Below are positions 33,968-44,880 of a stretch of DNA of 64,000 nt, piece after piece. Made by a program: the position numbers and the translations under genes. The notes under the pieces are model-generated. The model saw only the letters and a program-made list of their open reading frames with translations, did not search any database and was not told where the DNA came from. The DNA lies in contig CM061142.1 of assembly GCA_030789695.1 (NCBI GenBank), forward strand, positions 606,555,659-606,619,658. The letters are read 5' to 3'. Every line of letters starts with the position of its first letter. Positions within the stretch are counted from its first letter, which is position 1. Source of the DNA: Scilla litardierei (lineage: Eukaryota > Streptophyta > Magnoliopsida > Asparagales > Asparagaceae).

Positions 33968-36065
33968 CTAACAACCCCAGCTCTCTCTCCCCCAGATTCA
34001 ACCCAGTATTTCTCCCCTCTCCCATTTACGCACACAGGCAACCCAAACTCCACAACCCACGCTCTCCACTCCGCCATCGCTCGACCTCCCACCTCCCTTA
34101 CACCGAGGCCACGCCACACCAAGCATCGCCTGAGACGACGACGACGAAGCAACGCCCGCCCGTATCGCCGCCTCTCCGTCTCCGTACACCACCGAACCCG
34201 GCCCGCCCTTCGAGATGCACCGCCCCCTCTTCATTCTTCTCCGACGTGAACCCCAGGCCGCCGTCGCCCCGAGCAGCCCAAGCCTCCGCCCTCCGTCGCT
34301 CCGACGCCCTCTCCTCGCCGGAGCTCCCCACGACGACTCCGCCAACGCAAAGCGCGCACCGAAGCCTCCGAGCAGCGCCGGAGCCGTTCAGCAGCACCCG
34401 CCGCCCACAACGCCGCCCAGCGCCACGCCCTCGCTGCCTTCCGCCGCCGTCGGCCGCCCTCACGCCGCCGCTGCCTCCTCCTCTGACCGTCGAGCCTCCG
34501 ACGCCCGCCGACGCCGTGGAGATCCCCCCCGCCCTCAGCCATGCACGAAGACGACGAACGATGCGTAAATTCGAAATGGCAAACTTGTAAATATCACGAA
34601 CTTTCGTATTTTCGTATTTTAAAATAATTAATAAATGGGTTTTAAGGTTATAAATCCATAACTAATTATACAGGGGCCAGAAAAATGTGTGACTAGTCCC
34701 AGAAAATCAGAAACGTCGAAACGAATCCATTGGCGCTAGTTTCGTCGCGATCAGGCAAGTATATTTCTCACAGTGAATTTTTAAAGGCAAAACTTAAATA
34801 GGTTAAAATTCTTTTAAAATTCGTAGCTTGCAATTTTTACGTACACTGCTATACGATAAAATATATGTTACAGTACTTGTAAATACGATCGTTTTGACAT
34901 CTTGTTTGCAGAATTCTGATGTACGGTTTATCCGAAATAAATCCTTGATCGAGGGTATTATTAATAATTTCTTGTTTTATAAATCCTTTTAAAATTCATA
35001 ACCTGTGATTTTTACGTACACCAATGTACGATAAAAATATATGTCATAGTACTAGTAAATACGATCATTTTGACACCTTGTTTGAAGAATTCTGATGTAC
35101 GGTTTGCTCTAAACAATTCCTTGAACATATGTTTTAAAAATCATTTCTTGATTTAAAATTGCTTTTTGGCTATTTAAAATTGTTTAAAAATTGTTTAAAA
35201 ATCTTGAAAAATAACTACTAGTCTTAGAAAGTATTTTAAGCTAATTTAAACTCTTTTGCTTGGTTAAAATCATATCTTACTCGTTCTTTATTTATTTAAG
35301 TGATACTGATGTTTTCATTTAATCGAGTCGTGAAGTTGTGAACTTTCACGAGACTGTTGTACAGACTATTGGAATACCGAGATTGAATTGACTGAATGGA
35401 AGATGGAACTTCAACAATATTGAATGAAAGATGGAACTTTAATAATATAGAATGAAAGATGGAATTTCAATAATAGACAGATAGTACACATTCTTTTGAC
35501 CGCCACTTGACTTGACCCGGGTTTGGGGTAGTCTATGATCACAAGTGTTACAGAATGACTGGATGCGCCATACTAAATTACCTCCAACACATTACGGGGG
35601 TTAGAACCTTGACCGTTGCCATATCGGAACGGTGGGTAAGCCTCGGAGTTGCTCCCGTCGCAGGCTGCATGTTGGTTATCTCTAGTACTCTTGGACATGG
35701 ACTTATCACTAGGATAGACTGGTTTTTGACTATTGTTCTAACATCTTTTCTGCAGGTTGCTACGGTGTGTTTATTTAATGCTAAATTGTCACAGGTTGCA
35801 AATGGTATTGCAAATTGTTATTGAATGATTAAATTGCTACAGGTTGTAAACGATATTGCAAATGGCTATCGATGATTAAATTGCTGCAGATTGCAAATGT
35901 TTAACCTCTTTAACTGCTTTAACTATTTTAACTGCTTTAAACTGCTTTATCTTTTTATTGCTTATTTTAAATTAAACTTATTGCTTGTCTTTAAAAGTCC
36001 AGCTTGGTTTAATTTTAAAACGTCTAACGTTTTGGTTTTGAGATTATCTTGCCGAGTAAACCTCG

Positions 36066-36108
36066 CTGACGGACATTTCATTTTGTTGTTTTACGAAATG
36101 TCCGTCAG
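36066..36108 (+). other. Perfect 14-bp stem-loop in the LTR
   Basis: CTGACGGACATTTC (36066-36079) and its exact complement (36095-36108) are separated by 15 bases. The same hairpin occurs at 42178-42220 in the right LTR. Confidence 0.9.
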
Positions 36109-36652
36109 GTATCGATAGTGAGTTCCTTGAAGACACTACTGCAGGAGTCGAGCCAGTGCTCGAAAACTACGTGGAGTATCTACCCACAGAAGACTAGACT
36201 TTTACCTTCGCGTCAGCACTTATATATATATATTTGATTAATGTAATTCGTGTACCTTGTTTGTATTGGCCATGCTAGGCCAAGCTGTATCTTAATTATT
36301 GTACACTGGATATGTAATAATGTTGTTTGAGCTGCTTCTTAAACTTGCAAGCAAGAATCTGCAATTTTTATACAGACGCTTAGTGTGTTTAAGCCAAGGA
36401 GGAAGAAAAGAAAAAGATTTCAAAAAGAAAAAAAAAAGTACTCCTCCTTGTTTTAAGCACATCGCGGACCCGCTCGCGTCCTCGCTCCCGGTAGAATGGG
36501 AAGCGGGGCGTGACAGGTTTTGTTGGCGGCCCATGCAGGTCTTGCTTATGCAAATACTTTAAGATCGGTTTAAATGACATTAATATCCAAGTATACTGCT
36601 AGAATAGATTTATTCTAACCTACCTTACATTGCGGTTTGTTTTAAAGTATAT

Positions 36653-37995
36653 ATGGCAGGTCGACCAGATACAGACGACGTCACCAACAACGACATCTTG
36701 GGTATCGTAAAGGAAATACCGGAAATTCAACCCTATATTCTCCACGAAGCTGCTGAGCCAGTAATCATTGGTATATCTGAATCTTTTCCCTCTATGTCAA
36801 TTTGACACCTATCATCTTTATTGTCATTACTAGCATACTTTATCGTGCTGTATGTATTTGTCTTCATAACATGTCCACTTCTTGATTTGAAAGTTTCCTA
36901 TTGCTTCTTACCACAAAATTCGTAACGAACTATTTCCATTAAACCTTATTACTTTTCGAACTCTTAACCCTTGTTTAGGAACTCGTGTTCCATTCTTGGT
37001 TATACCCTCCTTAGTAGCCACTTTTGCTAACCGTTATAGTTATTTTCATTGGATGAACCATCTACTCATTTCATCACCTTTCCTTCAGTTGATGATGGCA
37101 CGCATATAAATGATAATCTTCCTTCAATGGACCATGATACCGGTCAATGTGCTTGGCTAAAGTCTGTTGGATCAACCTAGCTAGACTGGGTGCAAGTGAT
37201 CCTAGCTTAGTCACTTCCCTGGCCGTGTCCGCTGGACCGCAAGGACGTGAATCATGATTATGTGACGCCATCGATCTTCATCATTATCACCTTCTCTTAG
37301 CTTGATGACCTTTCGATTGACCTTCTTAGAATCTTTCTTTAGTCCCCTTGAACTCTAGTTATGGAGGACAGCATTCGAATTTTGGATCATCAGAAGTTCG
37401 AGTTCAACCACTGAAGCAAATCGAAGGGCCACACTGCAAGCGACTGTCCTGAGAGGAAGTCTCAGCCTTCCAACTCTGCTCAACAACGTCAACCAACAAC
37501 AAGTGTACAAGCAGACTCGACAACAGGTGCTACCCCAAAGACGCCAAGCTTGTACCATGACGGTAGAAGAAGCTGAGGCTACGGACCAAGTAAATCCCAG
37601 GTACGAGATATTCCACTAGGCTACTTACTCCATTATTTAGAGCTTGGACATGTTTCTTATCACTATAACTGTTAAACCTCTGACTCCACGTTGGATGGTC
37701 GAGACCGCTGGCAGTTCCCAGTGAATGCCTCCAATGTTCTATTGTGATTTGTAGACGAGGTCTTTTCGCTAAATCCATGGTGATAGAGATGCCAACATTT
37801 GATGTTGTTCTTAGGATGAATTGGTTAAGGACATTTCATGCCACCTTTGACTGTCGTCAAAGGAGGGTAGAGTTCGAAATACCCGACCATCTTAAGTTCA
37901 AGTTCCTCCGCGGAAGCAGATCGAAGGACACTCAGAATTATTGGAGGATGGTGACTAGAGATTTGAGACGAGCCAAACCTGACATGCAAGTGTAG
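36653..37995 (+). pseudogene. Chromovirus gag-protease remnant
   Basis: An ATG at 36653 opens 50 codons (MAGRPDTDDV..) where chromovirus gag should begin, ending in TGA at 36803. Further on, 37430-37606 ends with a VEEAEATDQV segment like the end of chromovirus gag, and 37612-37675 has a knuckle-like LELGHVSYHYNC that has lost its first two cysteines. 37744-37995 translates as the back half of a retropepsin-like protease (FDVVLRMNWL, the counterpart of DVILGMDWL, then FHATFDC). The active-site DSG/DTG is not visible. Frames do not connect, so no working protein results. Confidence 0.62.
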
Positions 37996-38397
37996 GCTGT
38001 TCGCGTCTTTTCATCCTTCTTGAACTCGTATTTCTCTTCTAGCCCCTACTTATATCTTGTACCCGATTTTCTCTCCAAGGGTTTGACTTCCTTTCCCACC
38101 GACCACCTTCCCCCCTCTTTATCTCGTTTGTCCGTTTCCCCCTCGAGACTCGTGCCCGCCGAACCCTACCCTACCTAACCCCGACTTTCGGTGCCCCTCC
38201 CCCGTTTTAACCCCGCTCCTTCCTCCGCAAGCCACCCCGTGGCTTCCCTCAGACATCACCCCCTCCTCCTCCCGGCCTCTCCCCCAAGCGAGCTCTATCG
38301 GACCCCGCATCGCCACTCCGATCTCCGATCCGCCAGCCTCACCCGAAGATCCGCCAGCTTCCGCTTCGCTCCATCCCGTAGGCCCTAGCTCACCGCC

Positions 38398-39054
38398 ATG
38401 GATCGCCAGCTAGTCGGAGCCCTCGCCGCCGCAGATCGCCAGCCGCCGATGGCCCGTCGACGACATTGGGGTCTGTTGGGCTTAGCAGCAACCCTCGCCG
38501 CCACCCATGCTTTGGCCGTGTGGTCAGGATATTGGGAACCCGCCGCCCTTGGTATCATTGGGAGCTCCTTTTTCTGGTTCTTCCCCCTTGAGCTGCCCAG
38601 CTTCGAGTGCTTTTTAGGGGTGCTCCTTAGTGCTTGTAGGTTCTTGAGTTTTTGGTCGTTGAACTGCTTAGGGCTGATGGTGTTTACCGTAGATATCAAC
38701 CAATGGTGTTGGGAAGGAGTATCCTTAGGATTGGGTATTGGCATACTTTTGGGCTTAGGCGTTGAAGTTGGATGTCGGTCTTGTGCTCGGATTTGGGAGA
38801 CGGCTAGGATGTTGGTTTCTTGTTGGATGGTATGGAGGCTGCTGGGGCAAGTGGTAGCGATGATCTTGACCCTCGAGAGTTGGCCTTATACTTGCCTGTA
38901 TGTGTCGATCTGGATATTGACTTGTAGTTTGGTAGCGTGGCAGATGAAGCCCTTTGTGCTCGGCTGGTTAAGTTGTAACCGTAAGGACGCACTAGGTTTA
39001 TCCCTTACGTTTATGTATGTTATGACGATAATTTACATGATTGAGACCATGTAA
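38398..39054 (+). CDS. Unrecognised 218-codon ORF inside the chromovirus
   Basis: The frame starts at an ATG in a good plant context (caccgccATGG) and ends at 39054. The first 30 residues are Arg/Ala-rich and the rest is rich in Leu, Trp, Gly, Cys and Val with about five hydrophobic stretches, so it could be a multi-pass membrane protein. However, the DNA after 38600 is G/T-rich, and such DNA gives hydrophobic translations by chance. It resembles no retroelement protein that I know. The C/T-rich upstream DNA (38000-38390) looks like a promoter or leader and does not resemble the element's LTR. It may be a captured piece of a host gene. Coding status is unproven. Confidence 0.3.
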   Translation: MDRQLVGALAAADRQPPMARRRHWGLLGLAATLAATHALAVWSGYWEPAALGIIGSSFFWFFPLELPSFECFLGVLLSACRFLSFWSLNCLGLMVFTVDINQWCWEGVSLGLGIGILLGLGVEVGCRSCARIWETARMLVSCWMVWRLLGQVVAMILTLESWPYTCLYVSIWILTCSLVAWQMKPFVLGWLSCNRKDALGLSLTFMYVMTIIYMIETM

Positions 39055-39390
39055 TCATCGTTTATATATTCTAGACGTTCCGTTCTTCTCTTTGGTGTGA
39101 TTGCTTCTGCCTTGTCACCCTATGTCCCAAGTTCGATCAGATGTCATCATCATCCTCATTATCATTTCCGAGTAATGCCATTATTTTATATTTTGCCTAC
39201 TTGATAAATCTGAAGTAACTATGGTGATAATATATATTAGTAACATCCCTTATTTTCTTATCACATTTCATGTTATTTACAACCTGATTTACAAAGATTA
39301 TTATCTTTCTATCATTTATTTGCTTGAGCTTCTTTATAATATCAATTATTTTCAAAAGAAATTTTTAAATTCCGAGGACGGAATTATTTT

Positions 39391-39404
39391 TAAGGAGGGT
39401 AGAA
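39391..39404 (+). other. Polypurine tract of the chromovirus
   Basis: taaggagggtagaa directly before the right LTR, as in other Tekay/Del elements. Confidence 0.8.
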
Positions 39405-42400
39405 TGTAACGGCCTGTATTTTTCCAATACATTTAAATCAAGTATTTAAAGTAAATTCATTTTTAATTGTATTTTATAATGGTTTGTTAGGAGTCTTAAA
39501 CTGATTTCAAAAAGTTCCTATAAAAATATTTTGGAGTACCAGACTAGTTATGGAGTATTTTGGTAAGATAGGATTTCATCAAATACCTCTGAAAGATCTG
39601 TTAAAAATTCATTTTCGGATATTGCAGTTTTAGGTCAATGAATTTATTTTCTATACAAACGTCTTCAAAACGTTTTCAAACTTCTACAGTAGCATCCTAT
39701 GATCATTTAGGGCTTCCCACATTAATTTCGTAATTTTCTGATATCGTTTCAATAGAGAACCCGCAAACCCGCTTTCTATACGTTTTGGCCAAAAACTAGT
39801 ATTTCCGTAGTCCAAACCCTGGAACGGTCTTCGTATTCACGATCCTCGTGACGATACGATCCCGTGGGTATGTTTTCGTAATTTTTCGGATACGTTTACT
39901 TGTAGGGGCATTTTCGTAATTTCGTTACACTAATGACCTTTCGTTAATTGGGTTTTACCTCCTAATTATCCTACCTAACCTAACCCGTAGCTACCCCATC
40001 TAACCCTCATCTCTCAGCTAACCCTGCTATCATCCCAACTACTCTTTTCTAACCCTATATAACTAACAACCCCAGCTCTCTCTCCCCCAGATTCAACCCA
40101 GTATTTCTCCCCTCTCCCATTTACGCACACAGGCAACCCAAACTCCACAACCCATCTTCCCCGCTTTCTCTCGCTCTCCACTCCGCCATCGCTCGACCTC
40201 CCACCTCCCTTACACCGAGGCCACGCCACACCAAGCATCGCCTGAGACGACGACGACGAAGCAACGCCCGCCCGTATCGCCGCCTCTCCGTCTCCGTACA
40301 CCACCGAACCCGGCCCGCCCTTCGAGATGCACCGCCCCCTCTTCATTCTTCTCCGACGTGAACCCCAGGCCGCCGTCGCCCCGAGCAGCCCAAGCCTCCG
40401 CCCTCCGTCGCTCCGACGCCCTCTCCTCGCCGGAGCTCCCCACGACGACTCCGCCAACGCAAAGCGCGCACCGAAGCCTCCGAGCAGCGCCGGAGCCGTT
40501 CAGCAGCACCCGCCGCCCACAACGCCGCCCAGCGCCACGCCCTCGCTGCCTTCCGCCGCCGTCGGCCGCCCTCACGCCGCCGCTGCCTCCTCCTCTGACC
40601 GTCGAGCCTCCGACGCCCGCCGACGCCGTGGAGATCCCCCCCGCCCTCAGCCATGCACGAAGACGACGAACGATGCGTAAATTCGAAATGGCAAACTTGT
40701 AAATATCACGAACTTTCGTATTTTCGTATTTTAAAATAATTAATAAATGGGTTTTAAGGTTATAAATCCATAACTAATTATACAGGGGCCAGAAAAATGT
40801 GTGACTAGTCCCAGAAAATCAGAAACGTCGAAACGAATCCATTGGCGCTAGTTTCGTCGCGATCAGGCAAGTATATTTCTCACAGTGAATTTTTAAAGGC
40901 AAAACTTAAATAGGTTAAAATTCTTTTAAAATTCGTAGCTTGCAATTTTTACGTACACTGCTATACGATAAAATATATGTTACAGTACTTGTAAATACGA
41001 TCGTTTTGACATCTTGTTTGCAGAATTCTGATGTACGGTTTATCCGAAATAAATCCTTGATCGAGGGTATTATTAATAATTTCTTGTTTTATAAATCCTT
41101 TTAAAATTCATAACCTGTGATTTTTACGTACACCAATGTACGATAAAAATATATGTCATAGTACTAGTAAATACGATCATTTTGACACCTTGTTTGAAGA
41201 ATTCTGATGTACGGTTTGCTCTAAACAATTCCTTGAACATATGTTTTAAAAATCATTTCTTGATTTAAAATTGCTTTTTGGCTATTTAAAATTGTTTAAA
41301 AATTGTTTAAAAATCTTGAAAAATAACTACTAGTCTTAGAAAGTATTTTAAGCTAATTTAAACTCTTTTGCTTGGTTAAAATCATATCTTACTCGTTCTT
41401 TATTTATTTAAGTGATACTGATGTTTTCATTTAATCGAGTCGTGAAGTTGTGAACTTTCACGAGACTGTTGTACAGACTATTGGAATACCGAGATTGAAT
41501 TGACTGAATGGAAGATGGAACTTCAACAATATTGAATGAAAGATGGAACTTTAATAATATAGAATGAAAGATGGAATTTCAATAATAGACAGATAGTACA
41601 CATTCTTTTGACCGCCACTTGACTTGACCCGGGTTTGGGGTAGTCTATGATCACAAGTGTTACAGAATGACTGGATGCGCCATACTAAATTACCTCCAAC
41701 ACATTACGGGGGTTAGAACCTTGACCGTTGCCATATCGGAACGGTGGGTAAGCCTCGGAGTTGCTCCCGTCGCAGGCTGCATGTTGGTTATCTCTAGTAC
41801 TCTTGGACATGGACTTATCACTAGGATAGACTGGTTTTTGACTATTGTTCTAACATCTTTTCTGCAGGTTGCTACGGTGTGTTTATTTAATGCTAAATTG
41901 TCACAGGTTGCAAATGGTATTGCAAATTGTTATTGAATGATTAAATTGCTACAGGTTGTAAACGATATTGCAAATGGCTATCGATGATTAAATTGCTGCA
42001 GATTGCAAATGTTTAACCTCTTTAACTGCTTTAACTATTTTAACTGCTTTAAACTGCTTTATCTTTTTATTGCTTATTTTAAATTAAACTTATTGCTTGT
42101 CTTTAAAAGTCCAGCTTGGTTTAATTTTAAAACGTCTAACGTTTTGGTTTTGAGATTATCTTGCCGAGTAAACCTCGCTGACGGACATTTCATTTTGTTG
42201 TTTTACGAAATGTCCGTCAGGTATCGATAGTGAGTTCCTTGAAGACACTACTGCAGGAGTCGAGCCAGTGCTCGAAAACTACGTGGAGTATCTACCCACA
42301 GAAGACTAGACTTTTACCTTCGCGTCAGCACTTATATATATATATTTGATTAATGTAATTCGTGTACCTTGTTTGTATTGGCCATGCTAGGCCAAGCTGT

Positions 42401-42627
42401 ATCTTAATTATTGTACACTGGATATGTAATAATGTTGTTTGAGCTGCTTCTTAAACTTGCAAGCAAGAATCTGCAATTTTTATACAGACGCTTAGTGTGT
42501 TTAAGCCAAGGAGGAAGAAAAGAAAAAGATTTCAAAAAGAAAAAAAAAAGTACTCCTCCTTGTTTTAAGCACATCGCGGACCCGCTCGCGTCCTCGCTCC
42601 CGGTAGAATGGGAAGCGGGGCGTGACA
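39405..42627 (+). repeat. 3' LTR of the chromovirus (3223 bp)
   Basis: Same as the left LTR plus 17 bp (40155-40171) that the left copy lacks. TATA box at 40056-40062 and stem-loop at 42178-42220. Confidence 0.95.
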
Positions 42628-43424
42628 TTGTGTCAATCTCATTACGTAGAAAAGGTGCTGGAAAAGTTCAACTGTTTTGATGTTGTGCCTGCTAGAGCTC
42701 CTTATGACCCTAATATACATTTGAAAAAGAATTTGGGCGAGAGTCTTTCCCAATATGAATATGCCAAAATCATATGGAGTGTGATGTTCCTCATGGACTA
42801 TATAGTTCTGATATAACCTATGTGGTTAGTAGGCTAAGTCGTTATACACATAACCCTAGTAATGAACATTGGAATGCTCTTCATCGTTTGTTGAAACATT
42901 TGAAAGGAACTATAGATTGGTGTTTGCATTTTAGCAGATTTCCTGCTGTTTTAGAAGGATTGTGTGATACAAACTGGGTTTCAGGTAATGATGAAATAAG
43001 TTCAACTAGTGGTTTTGTTTTTACTTTGGGTGGAGGTGCTATATCATGGAAGTCTTCAAAACAGACATGTATATCATGATCCGCCATTGAATCTAACTTC
43101 ATTGATCTTGAGTTGGCAGTGCAAGGAGCTAAATGGTTAAGGAACTTGTTAGCAGACTTGCCACTGTGGGATGAAAATATCATCAGTTTCCCTTCATTGT
43201 GAATCTTAAGCATCCATTGGAGTTTCTAAAAACAATGTCTACAACGGGAAGAAAAGACACATTCGCATCAGGCACAGTGTGGTTAAATAATTCCTGAAAA
43301 AGGAGTAATTTCTTTGGAATCTGTGAGGTCCGAAAGAAGTTTTGCAGATCCACTTACCAAAGGGTTGCCAAGGAAAGTGGTTCTTGATTCAACGAGGGGG
43401 AGAGGGCTAAAGCCCATGAGTTAA
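42628..43424 (+). pseudogene. Copia pol remnant: end of RT and RNase H
   Basis: Continues the frame cut at 33309 (CQSHYVEKVLEKFNCF), then [14 protein letters not shown], a [14 protein letters not shown] segment and, in other frames, the ADPLTKGLPRKVV motif typical of the Copia C-terminus near 43345-43385. Stops and shifts occur near 42815, 43077 and 43200. It ends at about 43424. Confidence 0.87.
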
Positions 43425-44035
43425 GGTAATATGGTTGATACCCGTTGTGGTCTAACGAAGCCATATGATCCTTATTATACACTACATTTCCATCCCTATG
43501 GTGTGTGGTAGTGTTTTTGAATCCATAGCCAATTTTTGGTGGTGCTATTGAGAAGCACTTGATGGATTTACTTTGAGATAAGTCCATAACCAGTTTTGGT
43601 GTTGCTATAGAGAAGCACTTAATGGAATTATTACCTGATGAGAGGTTAACAATGTGCTCTTAATGGTTCAATATACCTTATGGTGGTACTATAGAGAAGC
43701 ACTTGATGGACCATCTACGTGGGTGTGAAGGTTTGGCCGCCTTCTATGAAAGACAAGGGCAGTTTTTCAAGAGCACTCATGAGACCCGAGGTGTGCGTAT
43801 GGCCTTAAAGCACTTGATATGTATCACAGGGTTTGCACATACTCAAGGTTAAAATATGTGTTATGGGGGTCTCAACTGAACTCTAATGAGTTCAAGAGTA
43901 ATTCACTCATTAGGAAGTAAGTTGTTGTCTCACTTCACTATGTATCAATTCAATCAAAAGACATTGATGCTTAAGTATATATCCTTCTTTTACCCATGAG
44001 TTCTTATTTCTTTTCCCGAGCCATTAGTGGGGGAT
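43425..44035 (+). other. 3' untranslated region of the degraded Copia element
   Basis: Three imperfect copies of a unit containing gagaagcacttgatgga (about 43520-43565, 43595-43630, 43685-43715). It ends in a purine tract agtgggggat at 44026-44035 next to the LTR. Confidence 0.75.
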
Positions 44036-44241
44036 TGTTGGAAATAATGGCTCTCAAAAGCCTTTAGTTCATTTCCACTAACTCTTTAGTCCCACATTGC
44101 TTGGGAAATTTGCCTTGGAGGAGTTTATTAGGGAGTTATTGAGATATGAGGGTGTGCCCCAGGGGTACGACTCGTTTTTGAATGGGAGATGACTTACAAG
44201 AGTATGTTTCCACCACACACGCATGCCTATTTTTCCTTCAA
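44036..44241 (+). repeat. Right LTR of the degraded Copia element (incomplete)
   Basis: Starts TGTTGGAAATAATGG right after the purine tract and matches 26794-26984. At about 44224 it jumps to a 17-bp segment also found at 30566-30582, which suggests an internal deletion of several hundred bases. The far end is not defined. Confidence 0.6.
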
Positions 44242-44370
44242 AATCAAGTGAGGATCAGGTCCATCATTCTCCTCACTTGATCCTTAACCAAGTATGCTCG
44301 AGTTTATCATTGGTTACTAGATTTCCCTTTGGCTTTGTCGTCCCTACTCAGTTCATCTCTAATTGGTTTC

Positions 44371-44880
44371 TGTTTCGGGATGTTTTCTAACCACTAGTCG
44401 ATAGTTTGGAGGTCTGGGGGGGTCGTCGCAGTCACGTGAGACACGTGCAGCCTTCGGGGTCGGTTATTCGAGCGTTTGCTTGGGCAGGAACGCATAGATC
44501 CATGCATCGATGTGCCGAAGGGTAGCTTCGACAGAGTGATGGTTTCCTGGAACGATCGGTCGAACGGGCCTGCGGTTTGAGAGCGCTCGGACCCGAACGA
44601 TGGAGAGCTGAAGGGTGGCTTCGGCCGGTTGAAGTCTCCTCTGACCTGCACAGACGAGAGAGCTCTTCAGGAGGGTCGGACCTTGGTTTCAACCAAGTCC
44701 CCTCTGATGCCTAAGTCAGCACTTGTCTAAGGATGCTCGGTGGGATCGAGTATGGTTCACGGAGGACCATTACACGAGTCCTCAGACCAAGCTGTGGATG
44801 GGAAATGTGTGAAGTGAAAGAAAGGTCTTGGAGAGGTGGAATACATGAGATCTGGGTATTCAGGATTCGAGGTTTCATCA
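44371..44880 (-). repeat. Tat gypsy LTR fragment
   Basis: Begins TGTTTCGGGATGTTTTC like the other two Tat LTRs and shares with 47770-47960 the segments ggtcgga..caagtcccctc and gatgcctaagtca. It stops near 44880, about halfway along a full LTR. Confidence 0.68.

Larger units (their letters stand above)
33310..36515 (+). repeat. 5' LTR of the chromovirus (3206 bp)
   Basis: TG..CA ends, TATA box at 33961, a G+C-rich, CpG-rich block at about 34070-34560, an A+T-rich 3' part and a perfect 14-bp stem-loop at 36066-36108. It is identical to the right LTR at every position I compared except for a 17-bp segment missing after 34059. Open frames of 103-121 codons in the G+C-rich block occur in both copies and look like composition artefacts. 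Confidence 0.95.
33305..42632 (+). mobile_element. Young non-autonomous chromovirus (Tekay/Del-like), 33310-42627
   Basis: Two LTRs of 3206 and 3223 bp flank a 2889-bp internal region and the whole is bracketed by TTGTG (33305-33309, 42628-42632). The LTR start TGTAACGGCC and end GTGACA, the purine tract aaggaggg before the right LTR, and a protease remnant of chromovirus type point to the Tekay/Del branch of gypsy. I see no RT, RNase H, integrase or chromodomain, so it must be mobilised in trans. The insertion splits the Copia RT gene exactly: the Copia frame reads through once the element and one duplication are removed. Confidence 0.95.

Noticed and set aside
34098..34590. Five overlapping 103-121-codon frames in the chromovirus LTR, repeated at 40210-40702
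   Set aside because: Duplicated only because the LTR is duplicated, open on both strands, with composition-driven Arg/Pro/Ala/Ser content.
38385..38744. 119-codon minus-strand frame over the start of the chromovirus ORF
   Set aside because: Opposite-strand shadow with no start context or similarity.
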